From assembly GCF_024753245.1 (NCBI RefSeq), contig NZ_JANUGX010000031.1, forward strand, positions 1 to 64,000: a stretch of DNA of 64,000 nt. Reading direction: 5' to 3'. Positions 17,128 to 24,703 of this stretch are shown piece after piece. Position 1 is the stretch's first letter. Each line of letters begins with the position of its first letter. A program made the translations under genes and the position numbers. This DNA comes from Massilia norwichensis. Its GTDB lineage: Bacteria > Pseudomonadota > Gammaproteobacteria > Burkholderiales > Burkholderiaceae_D. The notes beneath the pieces were generated by a model, which saw only the letters and a program-made list of their open reading frames with translations, was not told where the DNA came from and searched no databases.

Positions 17128-18555
17128 ATGCAGAAACCGGCCATTAAATACCTGACGCGTATTGCTCTCGCAACGACGATGGTATTGATTACAGCCTGTG
17201 ACCACAATCCTAGACAATGGAAGAGTCCAAACATGACGACGCTTACGCCCCGCCTGCAACCGATGTTCGAGAAAACCAAGACCATCTGCTTCGGACGCTT
17301 CATGGTCGATGTGCCGGCAACAGCCGCCGTTGCATGGGGTGGTAGCGATGTTCCGCTGGGTGTCAGCATCTACCCTGACGGCGTGAATGAGGTGAAGGCC
17401 TTGGCACAGAAGTTTATCGATGAACTCAACAACGAGAAGGCCATCAACCATGACGATGTTCCCTTGCTGCTATCCGTGGAAGATATGGCCGAGCCAGAGG
17501 GCAAGATCGTGACCGGTTATGAGAGCTTTCAGTCCATCAACGGGCTTAAAATTAACGGTTATTTCAAGCTGAACAGCGACGGCGTTATTATCGATGCACG
17601 GCCGTTAAGGGACGATAGGGACAGCACAATAGCAGACATAAAAAGCATCGCACGCCGCCTGCGCCAACGTGCCGAAAACGAAACCCCCACCGAACCCGGC
17701 AACTGCATCGAGAATTTCTTCCTGCCAGACTCGCCGGATGACGAAAAGAATCATCCTGGGGAACTGATCAGCCTTGGTTTCCGCCTGAAAGAGTTCCCGG
17801 ACGCGCATTTTTCGATTCGAACCCATCCGTCAAATCCTCACGATCCAGAAAGCACTTCACTCAAGCGACAGTGGCAACGCGTCATAGACGATCCCGCAAC
17901 TCCCGAAGAGAAAAAAGCGCTGGCCAAAATCAAATACTTCCGACAAAGCCCTCGTGAAATACATGACTGGAAAACCGGTTACGAACTTCTTTTGCGTAAT
18001 CCCGATGAAGAAGGCGTGCACTCTTACCATGACTTCGAGCTCAGATTCACCGGCGTCCCGCACGATCCCTACAGGCCCTATGCCGACATCCAACTCCAGA
18101 CTGGCGTCGCCGACAACGCCGCCGGCGCCACCAAAGCCAGCCTGACCGATGAAGAAGCCATCGCAGTCTGGGACAAGATCACCAGCACCATCCGCGTGCG
18201 CCCGACCAGCGCCACACCGGTCAAGTCCGCCGACGCAGGCCCGCGCCTGCCACTAGGTGAACTCGCCGCTACCGGACGCACCTGCCCACAGACCGGTTGG
18301 TGGGAAAACGATGCGCCGGGGCTACCGGAGAACAGCCGGCGCCAGCACATCAAGAAGGGGGAACGCATGCCGCACGCGGTAGCGCAGGGCGCGCCATCGC
18401 TATGGCAGAAGCTGAGGGGCGAACAGCCCGTGTACCGTACGGCCACCGTGTGGAAGCTGGTCGCTCATGGGGACGCACCTCCCCCGGCCTCTTCCAACAT
18501 CGCTGCGGCAAACGGCAGCGCCAACGATAAAGACGCCCCCGAGAAGAAAGGCTGA
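17128..18555 (+). CDS. T6SS immunity lipoprotein, Tli4 family
   Basis: The 475-residue product begins with a lipoprotein signal peptide and lipobox ITAC, placing lipidated Cys24 in the envelope, where a lipase effector would act. The CFGRFMVDVP segment and the general layout are typical of Tli4 immunity proteins, which bind and block Tle4-type effectors. The C-terminal part, from Cys386 (CPQTGWWENDAPG) to about residue 450 (GERMPHA, YRTATVWKLV), is an extra module often met in T6SS cargo loci. ATG 17128 has AAGGA upstream; an ATG at 17110 overlapping the effector stop would destroy a normal signal peptide. The first half is noticeably AT-richer than its surroundings. Confidence 0.82.
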   Translation: MQKPAIKYLTRIALATTMVLITACDHNPRQWKSPNMTTLTPRLQPMFEKTKTICFGRFMVDVPATAAVAWGGSDVPLGVSIYPDGVNEVKALAQKFIDELNNEKAINHDDVPLLLSVEDMAEPEGKIVTGYESFQSINGLKINGYFKLNSDGVIIDARPLRDDRDSTIADIKSIARRLRQRAENETPTEPGNCIENFFLPDSPDDEKNHPGELISLGFRLKEFPDAHFSIRTHPSNPHDPESTSLKRQWQRVIDDPATPEEKKALAKIKYFRQSPREIHDWKTGYELLLRNPDEEGVHSYHDFELRFTGVPHDPYRPYADIQLQTGVADNAAGATKASLTDEEAIAVWDKITSTIRVRPTSATPVKSADAGPRLPLGELAATGRTCPQTGWWENDAPGLPENSRRQHIKKGERMPHAVAQGAPSLWQKLRGEQPVYRTATVWKLVAHGDAPPPASSNIAAANGSANDKDAPEKKG

Positions 18556-18558
18556 GCC

Positions 18559-18825
18559 ATGCGCAACGTAATCCGTCTCGGCGACCCCACCTCACACGGC
18601 GGCAAGGTCGAAACCGTCAGTGCAACCCACTTCACGGTCGGCGGCATAGCCGTCGCCCGCGTCGGCGACAAATGCAGCTGCCCAATCAAGGGCCATGACA
18701 ACTGTACGATCGCCGAAGGCGACCCGCATCACGTCATCGATGGCATTGCGGTTGCCCACGACGGGCACAAGACAACATGCGGCGCCACCTTGATTCCAAC
18801 AATAGGAAATTACGGCGGCGAATAA
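18559..18825 (+). CDS. PAAR-domain protein, T6SS spike tip
   Basis: The 88-residue protein is a minimal PAAR cone, which caps VgrG and sharpens the spike. It opens with MRNVIRLGDPTSHGG, contains VARVGDKCSCPIKGH and IAEGDPHHVIDG, and ends with HDGHKTTCGATL. The His/Cys residues are those expected to bind the single metal ion at the tip. It carries no C-terminal toxin domain, so it is a structural partner for the VgrG and lipase encoded upstream. It starts 3 nt after the immunity gene and ends 3 bp before the convergent rmuC stop. Confidence 0.93.
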   Translation: MRNVIRLGDPTSHGGKVETVSATHFTVGGIAVARVGDKCSCPIKGHDNCTIAEGDPHHVIDGIAVAHDGHKTTCGATLIPTIGNYGGE

Positions 18826-18828
18826 GGC

Positions 18829-20163
18829 TCACTCGTCGCCGTCGAGCTTGTCGGCCCCCAGCATCAACTGCGCCGCCTCGCTCGGCAAAGCCTCCACTGA
18901 CTTCAACTTGCGCGCCATCTGCCGGCTGCGCACCTCGGCGTTCTCGATGTTCTTGGCGGCCCGCTCCAGCGTGGTCTTGGTGGCGGCCAGCACGTCGCCG
19001 AACTTGCCGAACTCGGTCTTCACCGCGCCCAGCACCTGCCACACTTCGGACGAGCGCTTTTCCAGTGCCAGTGTGCGGAAGCCCATCTGCAGGCTGTTCA
19101 GCAGTGCGGTCAGGGTCGACGGACCGGCGATGGTCACGCGCAGCGTGCGCTGCAGATCGTCGGCCAGGCCGGGGCGGCGCATCACTTCGGCGTACAGGCC
19201 CTCGGTCGGCAGGAACAGGATCGCAAAATCGGTGGTCTGCGGTGGCGAGACGTATTTTTCGCAGATGGTCTTGGCCTCGTTGCGCACCGCGCGTTCCAGT
19301 TCGGCACCGAAGCGCACCACGCCCTCGGCATCGGCGGTATCGGCCGCTTCGACCAGGCGCTCGTACTGCTCTTTCGGGAACTTGGCGTCGATCGGCAGCC
19401 ACAGCGGCGGGCCGCCGTCGACGGTGCCCGGCAGCTTGATCGCGAACTCGACCCGCGCGTTCGAGCCGCGCACGGTCTCGACGTTCTTCGCATACTGGTC
19501 GACGGTCAGCACCTGCTCGAGCAGCATCTCCAGCTGCACTTCGCCCCAGGTGCCGCGCGTCTTCACGTTGGTCAGCACGCGTTTCAGGTCGCCCACACCG
19601 ACGGCCAGCTGCTGCATCTCGCCCAGGCCCTGGTGCACACGCTCGAGGCGGTCGGACACCTGGCGGAAGGATTCCGTCAATCGCGTTTCCAGCGTCGCGT
19701 GCAGCTTTTCGTCGACGGTCTGGCGCATCTCTTCCAGGCGCCGCGCGTTGTCGTTCTGCAGGTCGCGGATCTTGGTTTCCAGCGTCCCGCGCACTTCCAC
19801 CATGCGCTGGGCGTTCGACTCGGTCAGCGTGGCGATCGCAGTGTTCATGCTGTCGGCGAAGCGTTTCAGGACGCGCGCCTGCTCCTCGCGGCCGCCGGCG
19901 GCGTGGAGCTGGATCTGCTGGCGCATCGCTTCCAGCTGCTGGGCGGTGGCGGCCTGGTTCTGCGCCAGGTGGGCCGCCATTTCCTGGCGCGTGGCCTGGG
20001 CGCTGGTCTGCAGTTCGTGGCGCAGCTCGCGCTCCAGGCGTTCGAAGGCCTGGGCAGAGCCGTCGCTGTTGTTGCTGCTGCGGGCACGCGCGAACAGGGC
20101 GAACTGCAGGCCGAGCACGGCCAGCAGGCCAATCGCGAGGACGATGAACTCGATGGTCGACAT
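18829..20163 (-). CDS. rmuC: DNA recombination protein RmuC
   Basis: The 444-residue RmuC homologue has an N-terminal membrane helix (about residues 5-24), a long coiled coil from about 35 to 200 rich in Gln, Ala and Arg, and the RmuC nuclease-like domain thereafter (GTWGEVQLEMLLEQVL, LPIDAKFPKE, LFLPTEGLYAE). RmuC limits inversion at short repeats in E. coli; its biochemical role is still thin. It is the last gene of a run add-ybbP-glbO-rmuC on this strand, 5 nt after the haemoglobin gene, and converges with the PAAR gene. Confidence 0.93.
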   Translation of the reverse strand: MSTIEFIVLAIGLLAVLGLQFALFARARSSNNSDGSAQAFERLERELRHELQTSAQATRQEMAAHLAQNQAATAQQLEAMRQQIQLHAAGGREEQARVLKRFADSMNTAIATLTESNAQRMVEVRGTLETKIRDLQNDNARRLEEMRQTVDEKLHATLETRLTESFRQVSDRLERVHQGLGEMQQLAVGVGDLKRVLTNVKTRGTWGEVQLEMLLEQVLTVDQYAKNVETVRGSNARVEFAIKLPGTVDGGPPLWLPIDAKFPKEQYERLVEAADTADAEGVVRFGAELERAVRNEAKTICEKYVSPPQTTDFAILFLPTEGLYAEVMRRPGLADDLQRTLRVTIAGPSTLTALLNSLQMGFRTLALEKRSSEVWQVLGAVKTEFGKFGDVLAATKTTLERAAKNIENAEVRSRQMARKLKSVEALPSEAAQLMLGADKLDGDE

Positions 20164-20168
20164 GGAAA

Positions 20169-20579
20169 TCAGTGAGGTCGGTTACGCATCCAGTCGGCGG
20201 TCTGGTAGAACGCGCCCATCAGGCGCAGCCGCAGGTCGTAGTCGTAGCCAAGGTCTTCCAGCGCCATCGCCATGCAGCGCAGCCACTGGTCGCGCTCCGT
20301 GGTGCCGATCGCGAACGGCAGGTGGCGCGCGCGCAGCATCGGGTGGCCGTGCTTCTCGATGAAGAGGTTCGGCCCGCCGAGCCAGCCGGACAGGAACATG
20401 AACAGCTTTTCGCGCGAGCTGTCGTTGGGTACCGGGTGCATGGCGTGGATGCCGGCGAAATCCGGCTCCAGCTGCATGATGTCGTAGAAGCGGTCGACCA
20501 GTTCGCGCAGGCGGCTTTCGCCGCCGATCAGCTCATACGCGGTAGGCTGGTCTTGCTGGGGGTTCTGAGATTCTTGCAT
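20169..20579 (-). CDS. Group 2 truncated haemoglobin
   Basis: The 136-residue globin is of the TrHb2 (GlbO/YjbI) type. It keeps the proximal histidine His86 in ARHLPFAIG, Trp99 in DQWLRCM (the G8 tryptophan of the group) and Tyr32 at the distal B10 position. Such proteins bind O2 and react with NO or peroxide. The first 12 residues are Gln/Pro-rich and dispensable-looking. It lies 14 nt after the ybbP-type permease gene and 5 nt before rmuC, so it is co-transcribed with them, a linkage without obvious metabolic logic. Confidence 0.9.
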   Translation of the reverse strand: MQESQNPQQDQPTAYELIGGESRLRELVDRFYDIMQLEPDFAGIHAMHPVPNDSSREKLFMFLSGWLGGPNLFIEKHGHPMLRARHLPFAIGTTERDQWLRCMAMALEDLGYDYDLRLRLMGAFYQTADWMRNRPH

Positions 20580-20593
20580 CCGTCCATTTTAGC

Positions 20594-23137
20594 TCAGGCC
20601 TCGCGCAGCGTCTGCAGCGGCGGCTGGCGCAACACATTGCGCAGTCCCAGCCAGCCGCCCACCAGTGCGCAGACCGCGCCGACCAGCAGTCCGGCCGCCC
20701 ACACCTGCGGTTCGAAATGCCAGGGGAACTTGAACTGGTACTCGGCCAGCGCCCAGCCCAGCGCCGCCGCGCCGCTCGCTGCCAGCAGGCCGGACAGGCC
20801 GCCGACCAGCACGAACTCGATGCGCTGCGCCGTCGCCAGCTGGCCGCGGGTGGCGCCCAGCGCGCGCAGCAGGCCGGCTTCGCGGGTGCGCTCGGCCGTC
20901 GATCCCATCAGGGCTGCGTACAGCACCAGCACGCCGGAGGCCAGCGTGAACAGGAACAGGAACTCGACCGCCGTCACCACCTGGTCGAGCACGTCCTGCA
21001 ACTGGCGGATGATGCCGCTGACGTCGATCATGGTCAGGTTCGGATACTGGCGCGTGAGCGTGCTCGCCAGCCCGACGCCACCCGCCGGCGCATGGAAGGC
21101 GGTCATGTAGGTCGTCGGCGCGTTCGCCATCGCCGCCGGGTTGATGATGACGAAGAAGTTGGCGCGCATCGAGCCCCATTCGAGCTTGCGCAGGCTCGTG
21201 ATCTTGGCCTCGACCAGCAGGCCGCCCATGTCGAAGCGCATGGTATCGCCGAGTTTCAGGCGCAGGGTCTGGGCGATGCCCTGCTCGACCGAGGCTTCGG
21301 CCACACCCGGCGCGTCACGGTACCACTGGCCGGCCACGATGTCGTTCGCTTCCGGCAGGTCCTTGACGCTGGAGAGGTTGAATTCGCGGTCCGACAGCGC
21401 TTTTGCGCGCTCGTCCTGGTAGGTGGCGGCGGTGACCGGATTGCCGTTCACCGCGACCAGGCGGCCGCGGATCATCGGGTACAGCACCAGGTTGCCGACG
21501 CCGCTCGCGCGGATCGTCTTTTCGACGCCCTCTTTCTGGTCGGGCTGGATGTTGATGATGAAGCGGTTCGGCGCATCCGGTGGCGTGGCCAGGCGCCAGG
21601 CAGCCATCAGGTCGCCGCGCACCACGGTCAGCACCAGCAGCGCCATCAGGCCCAGCGACAGCGAGACGATCTGTACCACCGTGGCGCCGGGGCGGCGTCC
21701 GAGCGAGGTGATGGCGAAGCGCCAGCCCTGGTTCTTCGAGACATTGCGCAGGCTGCGCAGGCCGAGCAGCGCCAGCCAGCCGACCAGCGCGAACAGCGCC
21801 AGGCCGCCGAGGAAGCCGCCGGCGGTCAGCATGGCCAGTTTGAGGTCCCCGGCTTGCCACAGCAGCAGACCGATGAACACCGCAGTGCCGAGGCCATAGG
21901 TCGCCAGCGCCATCGGCCGCGGCGGCGCCTGCTCGCGGCGGATCACGCGGTTGTGCGGCACGTTGCGCAGCTGGAGCACGGGCGGCAACGCGAAGCCGAC
22001 CAGCAGCAGCATGCCGGTGATGATGCCCTGCAGCGCCGGCAGCGGCGAGACCGGCGGCAGGTCGGTGCGGATCAGCGGCTCGATCAGCGCCAGCAGCACA
22101 TAGTGCGCGCCGAAGCCGACCAGCACGCCCAGCACGCTGCCGGCCAGGCCGACCAGCGCGAATTCGATCAGGAACAGCAGGCCGACTTCGTTCTGGGTCA
22201 TGCCCAGGCAGCGCAGCATGGCCACCGAATCGAGATGGCGCTGCATGAAGCGGCGCGCCGCCATCGCCACGGCCACCGCCGCCAGCATCGCCGACAGCAG
22301 GCCGACCAGGGCCAGGAAGCGTTCGGCGCGGTCGAGGGTCGAGCGCATCTCGGGACGGCCGTTTTCCAGGGTCTCGATGCGCACGCCCTTGACGTTGTCC
22401 GCCGCGATGCGGGCGCGCACCCAGCGCTCGTAATCGGCGATGGCCGCGCGGTCGTTCGGCGATTGCGCCGCGACCTGCATGCGCCAGGTGATGCGCGCGT
22501 AGTTGTCGACCAGTCCCGTGGCCTTCAGGTCGGACAGCGCCAGCATCACGCGCGGCGCGAAGTTCGCGAACGAGGCGCCGCGGTCCGGTTCGGCGGCGAT
22601 CAGGCGGGTGATCCTGAAACTCTTGTCGCCCAGCTGGATGCTGCTGCCCAGCTTTGCCTTCAAAGGCGGCAGCAGGTTGACGTCGACCCAGACCGTGCCG
22701 GGCGCCGGGATCTCGCGGGTGGCATCGCCCAGCGCCTCGCTGGCATCTTCCTGGCTGGTGGTGATCTTCAGCTGGCCGCGCAGCGGGTAGCCGGGCGACA
22801 CCGCCTTCAGCGAGGCCAGCACGGCCTGCGAGGCATCGCCCTGGCCCGCCTGCGCCATGCTGGGGAAGGTCACGGTATCGGCCAGCACCAGGCCGCGCCG
22901 GGTGGCCTCATCGCGCCAGTCCTGACGCAGCGGCTGGTCGGCATTGATCAGCAGGTCGGCGCCGAGCAGCTGGTGGGCATCGCGGTTCAGGCCCGCGCGC
23001 ATGCGGTCGACAAAAAAGCCGACCGCGGTCAGGGCCGACACCGCAACCACAAGGGCGACCAGCAAGAAACGCAGCTCGCCGGCACGCCAGTCGCGCGCGG
23101 TCATGCGCAGGGATTGCCGCAGGGAGGACATGAGCAT
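20594..23137 (-). CDS. ABC transporter permease of the FtsX/MacB type (YbbP-like)
   Basis: This 847-residue membrane protein has an N-terminal helix (about 23-45), a large periplasmic region, a central helix group (about 265-500) and a C-terminal FtsX core, in the order seen in YbbP-type permeases. In E. coli ybbP is coupled with the ATPase ybbA and lies beside tesA. No ATPase is encoded here, so the partner must lie elsewhere. The likely role is mechanotransmission or export of an envelope lipid or lipoprotein, not established. The ATG follows directly on the TAA of the deaminase gene (TAAATG); a second ATG six bases in is also possible. Confidence 0.85.
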   Translation of the reverse strand: MLMSSLRQSLRMTARDWRAGELRFLLVALVVAVSALTAVGFFVDRMRAGLNRDAHQLLGADLLINADQPLRQDWRDEATRRGLVLADTVTFPSMAQAGQGDASQAVLASLKAVSPGYPLRGQLKITTSQEDASEALGDATREIPAPGTVWVDVNLLPPLKAKLGSSIQLGDKSFRITRLIAAEPDRGASFANFAPRVMLALSDLKATGLVDNYARITWRMQVAAQSPNDRAAIADYERWVRARIAADNVKGVRIETLENGRPEMRSTLDRAERFLALVGLLSAMLAAVAVAMAARRFMQRHLDSVAMLRCLGMTQNEVGLLFLIEFALVGLAGSVLGVLVGFGAHYVLLALIEPLIRTDLPPVSPLPALQGIITGMLLLVGFALPPVLQLRNVPHNRVIRREQAPPRPMALATYGLGTAVFIGLLLWQAGDLKLAMLTAGGFLGGLALFALVGWLALLGLRSLRNVSKNQGWRFAITSLGRRPGATVVQIVSLSLGLMALLVLTVVRGDLMAAWRLATPPDAPNRFIINIQPDQKEGVEKTIRASGVGNLVLYPMIRGRLVAVNGNPVTAATYQDERAKALSDREFNLSSVKDLPEANDIVAGQWYRDAPGVAEASVEQGIAQTLRLKLGDTMRFDMGGLLVEAKITSLRKLEWGSMRANFFVIINPAAMANAPTTYMTAFHAPAGGVGLASTLTRQYPNLTMIDVSGIIRQLQDVLDQVVTAVEFLFLFTLASGVLVLYAALMGSTAERTREAGLLRALGATRGQLATAQRIEFVLVGGLSGLLAASGAAALGWALAEYQFKFPWHFEPQVWAAGLLVGAVCALVGGWLGLRNVLRQPPLQTLREA

Positions 23138-24148
23138 TTACGGAACCTGACGAAAGAAGTTATCGACCTCGGCGAGGTAAGCGCGCTTCTGCTCCGGCTC
23201 GAGGAAGGCGGCGGCGAAGCTGTTGCGCGCAAGCTGGTGCGCATGCGAGACGTCCAGCGGCAGCGCTTCGAACGCGGCCTCGTAGTTGTCGTTGACGTAG
23301 CCGCCGAAGTAGGCCGGGTCGTCGGAATTGACGGTGGCGGCCAGGCCGGCATCGAGCAGGCGGCGCAGGCTGTGGTCACCCATCACGTCGAACACGCGCA
23401 GCTTGACGTTCGACAGCGGGCACACCGTCAGCGCCATCTGTTCGCGCGCCAGGCGCTGCACGAGTTCGGGATCGTCGAGGCAGCGCACGCCGTGGTCGAT
23501 GCGCTCGACGTTCAGCACGTCCAGCGCGCTCTCGATATAGGCCGGGGGGCCCTCCTCGCCCGCATGCGCCACCAGATGCAAACCGAGATTGCGGGCGCGT
23601 TCGAACACGCGCGCGAACTTCTCCGGCGGATGCCCGACCTCGGAGGAATCGAGGCCGACGCCGATGAATTTGTCGCGGTAAGGAATCGCTTCTTCGAGGG
23701 TGGCGATCGCCTCTTCTTCGGACAGGTGGCGTAGGAAGCACAGGATCAGGCTCGCGTTGACCGGGCTGTCCTGGCAGGCGCGCCAGATGCCGTCGATGAC
23801 GGTGCCGATCGGGACGCCGCGCGCGGTGTGGGTCTGCGGATCGAAAAAGATTTCGGCGTGGCGCACGTTGTCGGCTTGCGCGCGCCGCAGGTAGGCCGCG
23901 GTCATGTCGTAGAAATCCTGCTCGGTCAGCAGCACACTGGCGCCCGCGTAATAGATGTCGAGGAAGGATTGTAGATCGCTGAAGTCGTACGCGCGCCGCA
24001 ACGCTTCCACGCTGGGGTATGCCAGCGAAACGCCGTTTCTTTGCGCTAGCTCAAAAATCAGCTCGGGCTCCAGAGAGCCCTCGATATGGATGTGCAATTC
24101 TGCCTTCGGCATCGTCCGCAGGATGCGGCGCAACTCATCATTGAGCAT
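23138..24148 (-). CDS. add: Adenosine/adenine deaminase
   Basis: The 336-residue metal-dependent deaminase carries zinc ligands His19 and His21 in [14 protein letters not shown]. Further on are [31 protein letters not shown] and [11 protein letters not shown]. The last three, with [10 protein letters not shown], are the pattern of the short bacterial Add-like enzymes shown in Pseudomonas (Pa0148) to act on adenine rather than adenosine, so base deamination is the better guess despite the usual name. The start is the ATG with GGAG eight bases upstream. The frame runs further upstream but lacks homology there. First gene of a four-gene minus-strand run. Confidence 0.88.
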   Translation of the reverse strand: MLNDELRRILRTMPKAELHIHIEGSLEPELIFELAQRNGVSLAYPSVEALRRAYDFSDLQSFLDIYYAGASVLLTEQDFYDMTAAYLRRAQADNVRHAEIFFDPQTHTARGVPIGTVIDGIWRACQDSPVNASLILCFLRHLSEEEAIATLEEAIPYRDKFIGVGLDSSEVGHPPEKFARVFERARNLGLHLVAHAGEEGPPAYIESALDVLNVERIDHGVRCLDDPELVQRLAREQMALTVCPLSNVKLRVFDVMGDHSLRRLLDAGLAATVNSDDPAYFGGYVNDNYEAAFEALPLDVSHAHQLARNSFAAAFLEPEQKRAYLAEVDNFFRQVP

Positions 24149-24283
24149 CAGGATCTCCAGGTTGGACCGGCAATGAACGCCTTTGCGGGAGAGTGTAGCG
24201 CATGCGCGGCCGGGACTCATTTCACTCTGGAATTTTATGGAAAGCCGGCACGATACGCGTGCGCCACTGCTTAGCAAGTTGGT

Positions 24284-24317
24284 GCACTATGACCTTACCT
24301 TTTGATAATCATAGTGC
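24284..24317. promoter_or_regulatory. Perfect 9-bp inverted repeat between add and prkA
   Basis: GCACTATGA (24284-24292) and TCATAGTGC (24309-24317) pair perfectly around a 16-base AT-rich spacer. There is no T-tract, so it is not a standard terminator. It lies 136 bp upstream of the add start and about 130 bp upstream of the prkA promoter, in a divergent region with no gene between 24149 and 24703. It could be an operator for either side, most plausibly add, whose promoter must lie close by. Confidence 0.35.
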
Positions 24318-24445
24318 CGCCCGCATGACCCCGCCAAGACCCGGGAAAGCGGCGTCAGGAATGCATTGGCGAGCTCGTCAAAATGGCCGTTTCTTTTTAT
24401 TTTTCAGTGACTTATCTGTAGCACGATGCAAGGTACGACACTGTT

Positions 24446-24474
24446 TTGACTTCGAGAACTAATAGGCACATAAT
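24446..24474 (+). promoter_or_regulatory. Sigma-70 promoter of prkA
   Basis: TTGACT (24446-24451) and CATAAT (24469-24474) are separated by 17 bases, a near-consensus housekeeping promoter. The start point would be near 24482, giving prkA a leader of about 220 nt. Enterobacterial yeaG-yeaH depends on other sigma factors, so a strong sigma-70 match here is a difference worth noting. Confidence 0.65.
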
Positions 24475-24500
24475 AAATTTCATAAGCGTAAGAAGACGCT

Positions 24501-24663
24501 CTCAGCGGGCGCTAACCGACCGGCCATATGGCCGGCTGAGAACAATAAAATCGCCCTCCGTTTCACGTCAGCCTTCGTGACTGACCTCTCTAACGCAGAT
24601 GGCGACCCCACGACAGTTTCGATAACAGAACCGGGGCCTGGGCAGCCAACTTTCATCGGCTGC
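24501..24663 (+). promoter_or_regulatory. Structured 5' leader of prkA
   Basis: Two stems lie in the predicted untranslated leader. The first is a perfect 16-base palindrome CCGGCCATATGGCCGG (24520-24535), bracketed by CTCAGC (24501-24506) and GCTGAG (24535-24540), which can form an alternative outer stem. The second is GCAGCC/GGCTGC (24642-24647 with 24658-24663), 40 bases before the start codon. They are not followed by T-tracts. Known riboswitch classes are not recognised by eye. Confidence 0.4.
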
Positions 24664-24703
24664 CGCGACAGTGATCAGTGTTAGCACATTAGAGGACATT
24701 CAC

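Noticed and set aside
20717-23734. 1005-codon open frame on the plus strand opposite the permease and deaminase genes
   Set aside because: His/Gln/Arg-rich composition, spans two real genes, no start signal; a shadow frame.
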